The notes under the pieces were generated by a model that was not told the DNA's origin, did not search any database, and saw only the letters and a list, made by a program, of their open reading frames with translations. Shown here piece after piece: positions 7,976 to 15,892 of a stretch of 64,000 bases of DNA; the stretch's first letter is position 1; every line of letters begins with the position of its first letter. The DNA is from Flavobacterium xinjiangense. GTDB lineage: Bacteria; Bacteroidota; Bacteroidia; Flavobacteriales; Flavobacteriaceae. The DNA lies in contig NZ_FRCL01000004.1 in assembly GCF_900142885.1 (NCBI RefSeq), positions 62,001 to 126,000 of the forward strand, read 5' to 3'. Made by a program: the position numbers and the translations under genes.

Positions 7976-9556
7976 TTATAAAATATAATCTGTATTGATA
8001 AAATTAGATTCTTTGCTATTTAGTAATTCTTGCAAAATGGCATTGTTATACTCATTGTCTTTAGAAGCTACAAAAGTTCTAATAGAGAACGAACGCAACG
8101 CATCATGAATACTCAAAGTTCCCACTGCTGAATCTTTTCTTCCTGTAAAGGGGAAAACATCGGGTCCTCTTTGGCAAGAACTATTCAAGTTTACTCTACA
8201 AACAAGATTCACTAATGTATCGATAAGCGGTGCAATGGTTTTAATGTCTTTTCCAAACAAACTTACTTGCTGTCCGTAATTAGACTCCGCCATATCGTTT
8301 AAAGGCTCCTGAATGTCTTTAAAAGAAAGAATAGGCACCACTGGTCCAAACTGCTCTTCGTGATACAAACGCATTTCTTTATTTATGGGAAACAAAACTG
8401 CCGGGAAAATATAATTCTCAGTATGCTCCCCTCCTTTTTTATTGATTATTTTTGCTCCTTTACTTGTAGCATCATCAATTAATTCTTGGATATAAGCTGG
8501 TTTTTCTTTTTCTGGTAAAGGAGTAAGAAATACTGATTTATCCCATGGATTTCCAAAAGACAGTGCATCCACTTTGGCAGCAAAACGCTTATTGAATTCA
8601 TCTGCGATTGATTCATGTACGTACAAAACTTTCAAAGCGGTACAACGTTGTCCATTAAAGGATAATGAACCAGCGATACATTCTTGAATAGTCAAATCTA
8701 AATCGGCATCCGGAAGGATTATCGCAGGATTTTTTGCTTCTAAACCTAATACTAAACGCAATCTATTTTTGTTTGGATGTTGATCCTGCAAAGCAATCGC
8801 AGATTTACTGTTTCCAATCAAAGCCAAAATATCAACTTTTCCGGATTTCATGATTGGTGAAGCTACTTCACGCCCTCTACCGTACACAATATTGATGGCT
8901 CCGGCAGGGAAACTACTTCTAAATGCTTCTAATAAAGGAGAAATTAATAAGACGCCATGTTTAGCAGGTTTAAAAATTACAGGATTTCCCATAATCAATG
9001 CGGGAATAAGCAACGAAAAAGTTTCATTCAACGGATAGTTGTAAGGTCCAAGACACAATACAACACCGAGCGGTCCTCTGCGAACCATGGCATTTATCCC
9101 TTGCACTTTAGAAAAATGACTACTGCGACTGTTTAATTCTTTTAAGCTGTCAATTGTATCATAGATATATTCTACGGTTCTGTCAAATTCTTTTTCAGAA
9201 TCACCCAAAGATTTACCAATTTCCCACATCAAAAGCTTCACAACTTCTGTTCGAGTCGTTTTCATTTGAGTGACAAAATTTTCCATGCATTTGATGCGAT
9301 CCACAACTTTCATGGTAGGCCATAAACCTTGACCATTGTTGTAAGCTTTGGATGCTGCTTCCACTGCTTCCATTGCTTCTTTTTCTCCCATAAAAGGAAT
9401 AGATCCTAGTATAGTAGGCTCATACTTTTCTGTTGATGAAATCGTGGAGAAAACTGCAGAAGTTTGGCCTTCCCATTTTTTTAATTCACCATTCACTAAA
9501 TAAGTATCCTGATTTAATAATGTTTTAATCTGAAATTCTTCTGGTATTGCATTCAT
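7976..9556 (-). CDS. gapN: NADP-dependent glyceraldehyde-3-phosphate dehydrogenase (GapN-like)
   Basis: A 526-residue aldehyde dehydrogenase superfamily enzyme. Catalytic features visible: Asn in GPYNYPLNE (about residue 173), Glu273 in LGLEAKNP and the nucleophile Cys305 in [10 protein letters not shown]. The GQRCTA context and [14 protein letters not shown] are typical of the non-phosphorylating GapN branch, which oxidises glyceraldehyde-3-phosphate to 3-phosphoglycerate with NADP, making NADPH without ATP. It is slightly longer than typical GapN (about 480-500), with extra residues at both ends. The start ATG at 9556 is the only reasonable one. Another aldehyde substrate cannot be excluded by eye. 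Confidence 0.78.
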   Translation of the reverse strand: MNAIPEEFQIKTLLNQDTYLVNGELKKWEGQTSAVFSTISSTEKYEPTILGSIPFMGEKEAMEAVEAASKAYNNGQGLWPTMKVVDRIKCMENFVTQMKTTRTEVVKLLMWEIGKSLGDSEKEFDRTVEYIYDTIDSLKELNSRSSHFSKVQGINAMVRRGPLGVVLCLGPYNYPLNETFSLLIPALIMGNPVIFKPAKHGVLLISPLLEAFRSSFPAGAINIVYGRGREVASPIMKSGKVDILALIGNSKSAIALQDQHPNKNRLRLVLGLEAKNPAIILPDADLDLTIQECIAGSLSFNGQRCTALKVLYVHESIADEFNKRFAAKVDALSFGNPWDKSVFLTPLPEKEKPAYIQELIDDATSKGAKIINKKGGEHTENYIFPAVLFPINKEMRLYHEEQFGPVVPILSFKDIQEPLNDMAESNYGQQVSLFGKDIKTIAPLIDTLVNLVCRVNLNSSCQRGPDVFPFTGRKDSAVGTLSIHDALRSFSIRTFVASKDNEYNNAILQELLNSKESNFINTDYIL

Positions 9557-9613
9557 TGTAGGTTGTTTTTGTTTTTTGGTAATAAGATATAGACAAGATA
9601 TACTCGCTAATTT

Positions 9614-9925
9614 TTATGGTGCAACGACATCCCCGTTCCAAGCCAAAATTCCGCCAGTTAAATTATAGGCGTTCTCAATTCCCAGTTCATTCATAACTTC
9701 GCAGGCTTTTGCGCTTCTTGCTCCAGAACGACAGTAAACATAATAATTTTTACTTTTATCCAAGGTCTCAATTTCATTTACAAAACCTTGTCCCATGTGA
9801 ATATCAATATTTATAGCATTAGCTATAATTCCGTCATTGTACTCGTCTTCTGTTCTTACGTCTAGTATCACTGCATTCTCATCTGCTTCGAGTTGAGAAA
9901 TCCAATCTTCTTGTGTTAAATTCAT
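9614..9925 (-). CDS. Single-domain rhodanese
   Basis: A 103-residue rhodanese with the active-site loop CRSGAR (Cys65), the LDVRTEDEY motif at residues 21-29 and the end signature NLTGGILAWNG. This is a GlpE-like sulfurtransferase that carries persulfide sulfur. It faces away from the sulfur module that starts at 10257 and may belong to it functionally. The weak -7-like box TATTTTTA (9947-9940, minus) has no Crp-type dyad at the spacing seen elsewhere, so it is probably regulated separately. Confidence 0.88.
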   Translation of the reverse strand: MNLTQEDWISQLEADENAVILDVRTEDEYNDGIIANAINIDIHMGQGFVNEIETLDKSKNYYVYCRSGARSAKACEVMNELGIENAYNLTGGILAWNGDVVAP

Positions 9926-10256
9926 GATGATGTTTTTTGTAAAAATACAATGTTTTTAAATAACTATAAACAGTACTCTTTTAAATTATTATTTAATTTA
10001 AAGAAAACGTTTTCGCTAGACACTAATAATCAGCAAATTACATTTTCGCTTACGAAATCATTAAAATTTAGTCCATTAAATCCATAGGAAATACATTTAA
10101 TTTATTCTTCCAATTTTATTTCCTAAGTATCAATTTCAATTAAAAAGTTCCCCTAAATAATTAACATTTTAGCGTACTTTTACAATACTTATCTTGATTT
10201 TTTTTCAAAATAAAAGTACTTTTTTAATTAAATATATTTAAAAAACACACTTCGCA
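9926..10256. other. Divergent intergenic region
   Basis: A 331-bp, very AT-rich gap between the rhodanese (minus) and crp/fnr (plus) genes. It holds a weak minus-strand -7 box at 9940-9947 and a TTATCTTG box at 10189-10196 for the regulator. I searched for the TGTGA-type dyad found at 1598, 10901 and 11760 and did not find it, so the regulator does not appear to control its own promoter. Confidence 0.5.
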
Positions 10257-10889
10257 ATGCATGATTCTGATAATTTTAAAAAAATATTCCCATCATTTTC
10301 AGACGAGCTTATAGATGAGATTGAAACGAATGCAATTCACCAATCTTATAAAGCTGGTGATGTAATCATGCGTACAGGCCAGTATATCAATAATACAATT
10401 TTGGTTACTAAAGGTCAGATTAAAATATATCGGGAAGGAGAAAATGGAGGGGAGTTTTTTATGTATTATTTACAACCTGGGCAAGCTTGTGCAGTTTCTA
10501 TGATATGTGCAACTCGAAGTCAAACAAGTCAGATTATGGCAAAAGTGGTGGAAGATGTTGAATTGATAATGATCCCGCTTTCTTTGATGGAAAAATGGAT
10601 GATGAAATTTCGCAGTTGGTATGAATTTGTATTATTCACCTACCGCACCCGCTTTGAGGAAGTTTTGGAAGTCGTTGACAGCATCGCATTTAGAGCTATG
10701 GATGAGCGACTAGAGTTTTATTTAAAACGTCATGCAGAAGCTTGTAGTTGTAAAGATTTAAAATTATCACATCAAGAAATTGCAACGGAACTGAATACTT
10801 CCAGAGAAGTGATTTCTCGCCTGCTCAAAAAGATGGAACAAAGAGGATTAGTTCGACTACATCGCAATCAAATTGAACTTTTGACATAA
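10257..10889 (+). CDS. Crp/Fnr family regulator of the sulfur module
   Basis: A 210-residue transcription factor: cyclic-nucleotide-binding-like beta-roll (residues about 15-120), dimerisation helix (about 120-160) and a winged helix-turn-helix (about 165-205). The recognition helix reads TSREVISRLLKK; Arg183, Glu184 and Arg188 correspond to Arg180, Glu181 and Arg185 of E. coli Crp, the residues that read TGTGA half-sites. The FNR [4Fe-4S] N-terminal cysteines are absent. Cys78, Cys84, Cys163 and Cys165 remain, and a persulfide- or redox-sensing role for them is possible (inference). TGTGA-type dyads precede tauE, the dioxygenase gene and the yeeE pair. The first 12 bp after its stop lead straight into the dyad of tauE. 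Confidence 0.88.
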   Translation: MHDSDNFKKIFPSFSDELIDEIETNAIHQSYKAGDVIMRTGQYINNTILVTKGQIKIYREGENGGEFFMYYLQPGQACAVSMICATRSQTSQIMAKVVEDVELIMIPLSLMEKWMMKFRSWYEFVLFTYRTRFEEVLEVVDSIAFRAMDERLEFYLKRHAEACSCKDLKLSHQEIATELNTSREVISRLLKKMEQRGLVRLHRNQIELLT

Positions 10890-10900
10890 AAACTGTTCTA

Positions 10901-10945
10901 TGTGATAAATGTTACTGTGTATAAAAATCATAGTGACAATCTTTG
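10901..10945 (+). promoter_or_regulatory. Crp-type dyad and -7 box of tauE/safE
   Basis: TGTGATAAATGTTACT (10901-10916) is a TGTGA-N6-TTACT dyad whose centre (10908.5) is 29.5 bp before the start of the -7 box AATCTTTG (10938-10945). The box is identical in sequence to the one at 1635-1642. The dyad begins 12 bp after the stop codon of the regulator gene. Confidence 0.7.
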
Positions 10946-10961
10946 CAATAAAAAATTAAAA

Positions 10962-11750
10962 ATGGAATATTTAGGTTATTTTGCTTCAATTATTATCGGA
11001 CTTTCACTTGGTTTAATCGGTGGTGGCGGATCTATTCTCACCATACCTATTTTAGTTTACCTATTTAAAATCGAACCGGAATTAGCCACAAGTTACTCTT
11101 TATTCATAGTGGGAATCACTGCTTTATTTGGTTGCATTAGCCACTATAAAATGGGAAACCTTAAAATAAAATCAGCGCTATACTTCGCTATTCCTTCGGT
11201 GTTTTCTATTTTGATTATCCGCGAAGTAATTTTTCCCAAAATAGCCTCGACAATTTTCTCTATCGCTTCTTATCAAGTTTCAAAAAATTTCTTGATAATG
11301 ATTATTTTTTCGGTACTTATGATGGCTGCAGCTATATCGATGATTCGAAAAAGAAAAGCAATCCCGAACCCTCCAAAAACAAATTACACACAATTGGGAA
11401 TAATTGGATTTATTGTGGGAATTGTAACTGGATTTTTGGGCGCTGGCGGTGGATTTTTAATCATTCCTGCTCTTTTATTTTTTGCTAATTTACCAATGAA
11501 ACAAGCCGTAGGAACCTCACTACTTATTATTTTTATTAATTCAAGCATCGGTTTTGCTGGCGATTTGTACATTGGTACACCTATTAATTATTCGTTTTTA
11601 CTCGTGATTTCCAGTATTGCATTTGTAGGAATGATCATTGGAATCCAACTTTCAAAGAAAATTGACGGAGCCAAACTCAAACCAATATTTGGTTGGTTTA
11701 TATTAGTCATGGGAATATACATTATTGTCAAAGAAATCCTTTTTAAATAA
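10962..11750 (+). CDS. TauE/SafE family sulfite exporter
   Basis: A 262-residue membrane protein with about eight hydrophobic helices and the two internally repeated glycine motifs of the family: LIGGGGSILTIP near the N-terminus and FLGAGGGFLIIPAL at the start of the second half. TauE/SafE proteins export sulfite or sulfoacetate; next to a persulfide dioxygenase, which makes sulfite, sulfite export is the likely job. I chose the ATG at 10962 rather than the in-frame GTG at 10902, because the latter lies inside the Crp-type dyad and upstream of the -7 box at 10938-10945. Confidence 0.88.
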   Translation: MEYLGYFASIIIGLSLGLIGGGGSILTIPILVYLFKIEPELATSYSLFIVGITALFGCISHYKMGNLKIKSALYFAIPSVFSILIIREVIFPKIASTIFSIASYQVSKNFLIMIIFSVLMMAAAISMIRKRKAIPNPPKTNYTQLGIIGFIVGIVTGFLGAGGGFLIIPALLFFANLPMKQAVGTSLLIIFINSSIGFAGDLYIGTPINYSFLLVISSIAFVGMIIGIQLSKKIDGAKLKPIFGWFILVMGIYIIVKEILFK

Positions 11751-11759
11751 AACACTTTG

Positions 11760-11804
11760 TGTAACAATTGTCACTCTTAAAATCAAATACAAGAATTACC
11801 TTTG
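11760..11804 (+). promoter_or_regulatory. Crp-type dyad and -7 box of the persulfide dioxygenase gene
   Basis: TGTAACAATTGTCACT (11760-11775), the most symmetric of the three dyads, is centred at 11767.5. The -7 box TACCTTTG (11797-11804) starts 29.5 bp downstream, the same spacing as at 1598 and 10901. The dyad begins 10 bp after the tauE stop, so the gene has its own promoter despite the tandem arrangement. Confidence 0.7.
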
Positions 11805-11828
11805 TATAAGAATCTTAAATTAAAAATC

Positions 11829-13241
11829 ATGCAAATAGAACAAATATATACAGGATGTCTAGCCCAAGGTGCTTACTATATAACTTCAAATGGTGAAGCG
11901 GCGATTATAGATCCGCTTCGCGAGATACAACCTTATCTGGACCGATTAGAACGGGATAATGTAAAACTTAAATATATTTTTGAAACTCATTTTCATGCTG
12001 ATTTTGTTTCAGGGCATGTTGATTTAAGCAATTCAACGGGAGCACCAATTGTCTATGGTCCAACTGCCAAACCAGAATTTGAGGCAATAATAGCTACAGA
12101 TGGTCAGGAATTTAAAATTGGAAACATCAAAATAAAAGTATTGCATACACCAGGCCATACCATGGAAAGCACGACTTACTTATTACTAGATGAAAACGGA
12201 AAAGAACATGCTATTTTCTCTGGGGATACTTTATTCATTGGGGATGTAGGAAGACCCGATTTAGCGCAAAAAGCTGCTCACATGACTCAGGAACAATTAG
12301 CCGGAATCTTATTCAATTCGTTAAGAACAAAAATAATGACTTTGCCTGATGATGTAATTGTATATCCGGCCCATGGTGCAGGAAGTGCTTGTGGTAAAAA
12401 CATGAGTAAAGAAACCGTTTCGACTATTGGTAACCAAAAAGCGACCAATTATGCTTTGAGAGCTAATATGACTGACGCTGAATTCATCAAAGAAGTGACC
12501 GAGGGATTACTGCCTCCTCCGCCCTATTTTGGGATGAATGTAGCAATGAACAAACAAGGATACGAAAGCTTTGACAGCGTTCTACATAACGGAATGAAAG
12601 CCATTCCCGTAAATGATTTTGAAGCTATCGTAGAAGAAACCGGAGCTTTGATTTTAGATACCAGAAAAAATGGTGATTTTGCTAAAGGCTTTATCCCACA
12701 ATCAATAAACATAGGTATAGAAGGAGATTTTGCCCCATGGGTAGGTGCCTTAGTTGCCGATGTAAAACAACCAATTATTCTTGTGACAGAAGCAGATCAG
12801 GAAGAAGAGTCTGTAACTCGATTAAGCCGAGTAGGTTTTGACAAATTAATTGGCCATCTGGAAGGCGGTTTTAACGCTTGGAAAAAATCAGGAAAAGAAA
12901 TCGACACTGTACACCGAATTACCGCAGAAGAGTTTGCTAAACAAGTCAAAATTGGCGAAAACAAAGTAATAGATATCCGTAAAGAAAGTGAATATTGTGC
13001 GGAACATGTTGAAGAAGCTTACAGCAAACCCTTGGCGAGTATAAATGAATGGATAAAAGATATCAATCCTAAAGAACCTTTTTTCTTGCTTTGTGCAGGC
13101 GGTTACCGCAGTATGATTGCCGCTTCAATCTTACAAGCGCGTGGTTTCAGGAATTTTACAGAAATAGAAGGTGGATTTAATGCTATTGCAAAAACTGAAT
13201 TACCAAAAACTGATTTTGTATGCCAAAGCAAAGTGTTATAG
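11829..13241 (+). CDS. CstB-like persulfide dioxygenase with two rhodanese domains
   Basis: A 470-residue three-domain protein. Residues 1-240 are a metallo-beta-lactamase fold with THFHADFVSGH (His54, His56, Asp58, His63), HTPGH (His110), SGD (Asp133) and YPAHG (His182); His54, His110 and Asp133 correspond to the mononuclear Fe ligands of ETHE1-type persulfide dioxygenases. Residues 262-355 are a rhodanese fold whose active loop (about 320-326) has no cysteine. Residues 365-455 are a second rhodanese with Cys422 in CAGGYR. The order dioxygenase, inactive rhodanese, active rhodanese is that of staphylococcal CstB, which turns persulfides into thiosulfate or sulfite. Start at ATG 11829, since the upstream TTG at 11802 lies in the -7 box. 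Confidence 0.88.
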   Translation: MQIEQIYTGCLAQGAYYITSNGEAAIIDPLREIQPYLDRLERDNVKLKYIFETHFHADFVSGHVDLSNSTGAPIVYGPTAKPEFEAIIATDGQEFKIGNIKIKVLHTPGHTMESTTYLLLDENGKEHAIFSGDTLFIGDVGRPDLAQKAAHMTQEQLAGILFNSLRTKIMTLPDDVIVYPAHGAGSACGKNMSKETVSTIGNQKATNYALRANMTDAEFIKEVTEGLLPPPPYFGMNVAMNKQGYESFDSVLHNGMKAIPVNDFEAIVEETGALILDTRKNGDFAKGFIPQSINIGIEGDFAPWVGALVADVKQPIILVTEADQEEESVTRLSRVGFDKLIGHLEGGFNAWKKSGKEIDTVHRITAEEFAKQVKIGENKVIDIRKESEYCAEHVEEAYSKPLASINEWIKDINPKEPFFLLCAGGYRSMIAASILQARGFRNFTEIEGGFNAIAKTELPKTDFVCQSKVL

Positions 13242-13247
13242 CGACTA

Positions 13248-13274
13248 TATTTTAGTATAATTACTGCTAAAATA
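13248..13274 (+). other. Weak hairpin downstream of the dioxygenase gene
   Basis: TATTTTAG (13248-13255) and CTAAAATA (13267-13274) form an 8-bp AT-rich stem with an 11-nt loop and no T tract. It may attenuate or process transcripts, but full termination seems unlikely, so the genes at 13351-14909 could be read through from 11760. Confidence 0.35.
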
Positions 13275-13350
13275 ACTGGATATCAGAAAATTATATCTTA
13301 AATTTACTATAGGTTTTTATTGAATTTTAATGCGATAAATTTATATCCAA

Positions 13351-13560
13351 ATGAAAAAAAACATGGGTTCCACCGACAGAATTATCCGTATTGCTGTAGC
13401 AATTTTAATAGGTATATTGTATTTTACCAATACCATTAGTGGTACACTTGCGCTAATTTTAGGTGCATTTGCAATTATTTTTATAATAACCAGTTTTATT
13501 AGTGTTTGCCCATTATATATGCCTTTCGGGATTTCAACCCGCAAAAAAACTATAGAATGA
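13351..13560 (+). CDS. DUF2892 (YgaP-like) small membrane protein
   Basis: A 69-residue protein with two hydrophobic helices (about 12-26 and 30-50) and the MGSTDRIIRIAVAILIG start typical of DUF2892 proteins. This domain is found fused to rhodanese in YgaP and often sits beside sulfurtransferases, so a membrane role in persulfide or thiocyanate handling is likely but unproven. Its TGA stop overlaps the ATG of the methyltransferase gene (ATGA at 13557-13560), indicating translational coupling. Confidence 0.82.
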   Translation: MKKNMGSTDRIIRIAVAILIGILYFTNTISGTLALILGAFAIIFIITSFISVCPLYMPFGISTRKKTIE

Positions 13561-14393
13561 AAGATGTAAAATGTTGTGTTGTTTCATGTGAAAAATCGGT
13601 TGATGCAACCTATTGGGAAGCACAATACAAAGCAAAGTCAACGGGTTGGGATTTGGGAATAGTATCCCCACCCATTAAAACCTATATAGACAAGCTGGAG
13701 AATAAAAATAGTAGCATTTTAATTCCAGGTTGTGGTAATTCCTATGAAGCAGAATACCTTTTGCAACAAGGCTTTACCAATATCACCGTTATAGACATTG
13801 CACCAACATTGGTTACAGTTTTGAAAGAAAAGTTCAAAAACAACCCAAATATTCAGATTATATTAGGGGATTTTTTTTTACAAAAAGGAATATATGACTT
13901 AATTATTGAGCAGACTTTTTTCTGTGCGCTACCTCCTATTATGCGTCAAAAATACGTTTGGAAAATGCATCAACTTTTGGCTGATGAAGGAAAACTGGCA
14001 GGACTGCTATTTAATAGAAAATTTGAAGTGAGTCCCCCTTTTGGCGGAAGCAAAGAAGAATACGAGACCCTTTTCCAGGTTGCTTTTGACTTTTTGAAAA
14101 TGAATGTTTGTTCAAATTCTATTTCGCCGAGAGCCAATTCGGAATTATTTTTTGAATTAAAAAAGAACACTAAAGTCAAAGTTAACCTTTATGAATTTAG
14201 TGGCATTAGTTGTAGCGGTTGCATGGAATCTGTGACAAAAAAGTTTGCAGCAATAAATGGAATACTAAATGTGAGTATGAGCAGTAATTATTCAGCAGTA
14301 CTAATTGTCAGTAAAAACGAAATTGCAGTCGACGATTTACAAAATGCAATTTCATATGATGAAAAGTATAAAATTGAAAAAATATGCAATTAA
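13557..14393 (+). CDS. TPMT-type methyltransferase fused to an HMA domain
   Basis: A 278-residue fusion. Residues about 15-205 are a thiopurine-methyltransferase-like class I enzyme: the ATYWEAQY...TGWDLG...SPPI N-terminal signature and the SAM motif ILIPGCGNSYEAEYL (residues 54-68). Residues about 210-278 form a heavy-metal-associated domain with GISCSGC (Cys219, Cys222). Bacterial relatives methylate thiols, sulfide, selenium or tellurium species. In a persulfide-detoxification cluster, methylation of sulfide or thiols is the natural guess, and the HMA part may bind a soft metal or deliver the substrate. The ATG at 13557 overlaps the previous stop. An upstream ATG at 13506 in frame lies inside DUF2892 and was not used. 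Confidence 0.8.
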   Translation: MKDVKCCVVSCEKSVDATYWEAQYKAKSTGWDLGIVSPPIKTYIDKLENKNSSILIPGCGNSYEAEYLLQQGFTNITVIDIAPTLVTVLKEKFKNNPNIQIILGDFFLQKGIYDLIIEQTFFCALPPIMRQKYVWKMHQLLADEGKLAGLLFNRKFEVSPPFGGSKEEYETLFQVAFDFLKMNVCSNSISPRANSELFFELKKNTKVKVNLYEFSGISCSGCMESVTKKFAAINGILNVSMSSNYSAVLIVSKNEIAVDDLQNAISYDEKYKIEKICN

Positions 14394-14617
14394 ATTTTAG
14401 GACAGATAATTGGAAAGAATTAGTATTTACTAATTGGCATGTAATGCGTTGGCTACGTTTAGCGTTTTCGCTTTTTTTATTTACCCAAGCCTTCCTTTTG
14501 CGAGATTGGATGTTTATTTCCTTTGGGGGATTTTTCTTTATTCAGGCGATTTTAAATTTAGGTTGCAGTTCTAATGGTTGCACTATTCCAAATAATAAAT
14601 ACACTAAAGATGAGTAA
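14384..14617 (+). CDS. Small membrane protein with C-terminal cysteines
   Basis: A 77-residue protein, with its ATG inside the end of the methyltransferase gene (10-bp overlap). Two hydrophobic helices (about 20-38 and 43-60) follow an amphipathic start with HVMRWLRLAF, and the end carries CSSNGC. It resembles the DUF2892-like small proteins that commonly sit next to thioredoxin in flavobacterial genomes. The paired cysteines could exchange disulfide or persulfide with the thioredoxin encoded next. Function is unknown. Confidence 0.7.
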   Translation: MQLNFRTDNWKELVFTNWHVMRWLRLAFSLFLFTQAFLLRDWMFISFGGFFFIQAILNLGCSSNGCTIPNNKYTKDE

Positions 14618-14909
14618 TTTCGATATTATTATCAAATCAGACAAACCCGTTTTAATAGACTTTTTTGCAACGTGGTGTGGGCCATGTAAAATGCTTGGAC
14701 CTATTTTGAAAGAAGTAAAAGATAGTCTGGGAGACCGCATTTCCATCATAAAAATTGATGTAGACAAAAATCAACAAATTGCGTCTCAATACCAAGTTCG
14801 TGGTGTTCCAACTATGATTCTATTTCAAAACGGCAAACAGTTATGGAGACAATCCGGAGTTCTAAACAAAGAAGATATCATTAAAATCATATTGGAAAAA
14901 AGTAACTAA
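14610..14909 (+). CDS. Thioredoxin
   Basis: A 99-residue thioredoxin with W-C-G-P-C at residues 22-26, cis-Pro in VRGVPTMILF and a complete fold. The ATG at 14610 lies 8 bp inside the previous gene. A longer frame from 14574 would only add residues from the overlap and is unlikely. In this cluster it probably reduces persulfides on the rhodanese or dioxygenase products, or recycles the cysteine pair of the preceding membrane protein (inference). A short dyad AACAAC...GTTGTT follows at 14908-14930. Confidence 0.92.
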   Translation: MSNFDIIIKSDKPVLIDFFATWCGPCKMLGPILKEVKDSLGDRISIIKIDVDKNQQIASQYQVRGVPTMILFQNGKQLWRQSGVLNKEDIIKIILEKSN

Positions 14910-15055
14910 CAACATACTTTGTACGTTGTTCTTACAGGACTTATGCTATAACTTCTAAACCTGTAATTTCAAACTTTCACTGAAGTTTAATCTGCGGATT
15001 ATTACCTAATAATTCCCAAAAAAAACGGGATTCTTTTTTTATCTTCAAAATCAGT

Positions 15056-15802
15056 ATGCAAAACCAACGGAAATACAGACTTTCAAAATCCGAATCTTCA
15101 TTTGTAAGAGAACCACTATCCCGTTTTAAAAACTTACTTTTCACTTTTAAAGTACAATACAATTTTATTAAAGCATTCCGCAAAATGCATTTTATTGGTC
15201 CATGTGTTACTGTTTTTGGTTCTGCCCGTTTTGGTCCCGAAACAAACCATTATCAAGATGCAGTAAGAATTGGGGCAGCACTAGCTGAACTTGGTTTTAC
15301 TGTTATGACTGGTGGCGGACCCGGAATAATGGAAGCCGCAAATAAGGGTGCTTATGAAGCTGGTGGGTATTCGGTGGGATGCAATATTGTACTGCCCATC
15401 GAACAAAAACCAAATCCTTATCTGCACAAATGGATTTATATTCCTTACTTTTTTGTGAGAAAAGTTATTTTGATAAAATATTCCTATGGTTTTATAGTAA
15501 TGCCCGGAGGATTAGGGACTTTGGATGAATTGTTTGAAGCGCTTACGCTAATCCAAAATAAAATAATAAATAGTTTTCCGGTTGTAATTTATGATTCGTT
15601 ATATCACAAAGAACTTTCACACCATATTCAAATAATGTCAGACAACGAAAGTATAAGTCGTGAAGACATGAAGTTATTATTCATTACTGATTCTGTGGAA
15701 GATTTGATAGCCCATATTAAAAAACACTCCATCAAAAAATTTGGTTTAAAAAAACAACCTTACAAAGCAAAATGGTGGTACGTAGAAAAAAGAAAAAAAT
15801 AG
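15056..15802 (+). CDS. LOG-family (TIGR00730) nucleoside monophosphate phosphoribohydrolase-like protein
   Basis: A 248-residue Rossmann-fold protein with GGGPGIMEAANKGA (about residues 84-97) and PGGLGTLDELFE (about 151-162), the two signature motifs of the LOG/YvdD family. Plant and bacterial members hydrolyse the ribose-base bond of AMP or cytokinin nucleotides. It has an extra basic N-terminus of about 45 residues. It stands alone between the sulfur module and the sensory gene block. Confidence 0.88.
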   Translation: MQNQRKYRLSKSESSFVREPLSRFKNLLFTFKVQYNFIKAFRKMHFIGPCVTVFGSARFGPETNHYQDAVRIGAALAELGFTVMTGGGPGIMEAANKGAYEAGGYSVGCNIVLPIEQKPNPYLHKWIYIPYFFVRKVILIKYSYGFIVMPGGLGTLDELFEALTLIQNKIINSFPVVIYDSLYHKELSHHIQIMSDNESISREDMKLLFITDSVEDLIAHIKKHSIKKFGLKKQPYKAKWWYVEKRKK

Positions 15803-15892
15803 TTAAATTACCTCATCATAATTTTTTTTCATAACTAATTAATAATCATTTAATTGATGGCTATTACTTGACAATGCTTCCTGTTTCTTTAT

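Noticed and set aside
9940..9984. Possible Crp-type site upstream of the rhodanese at 9614
   Set aside because: The sequence at the expected position shows no TGTGA or TNACA half-sites.
10189..10256. Possible self-regulatory Crp-type site in front of the crp/fnr gene
   Set aside because: The region 29.5 bp upstream of the -7-like box TTATCTTG has no TGTGA-type dyad.
10902..10961. GTG start for tauE giving 20 extra residues
   Set aside because: It lies within the Crp-type dyad and upstream of the -7 box, so it cannot be in the mRNA.
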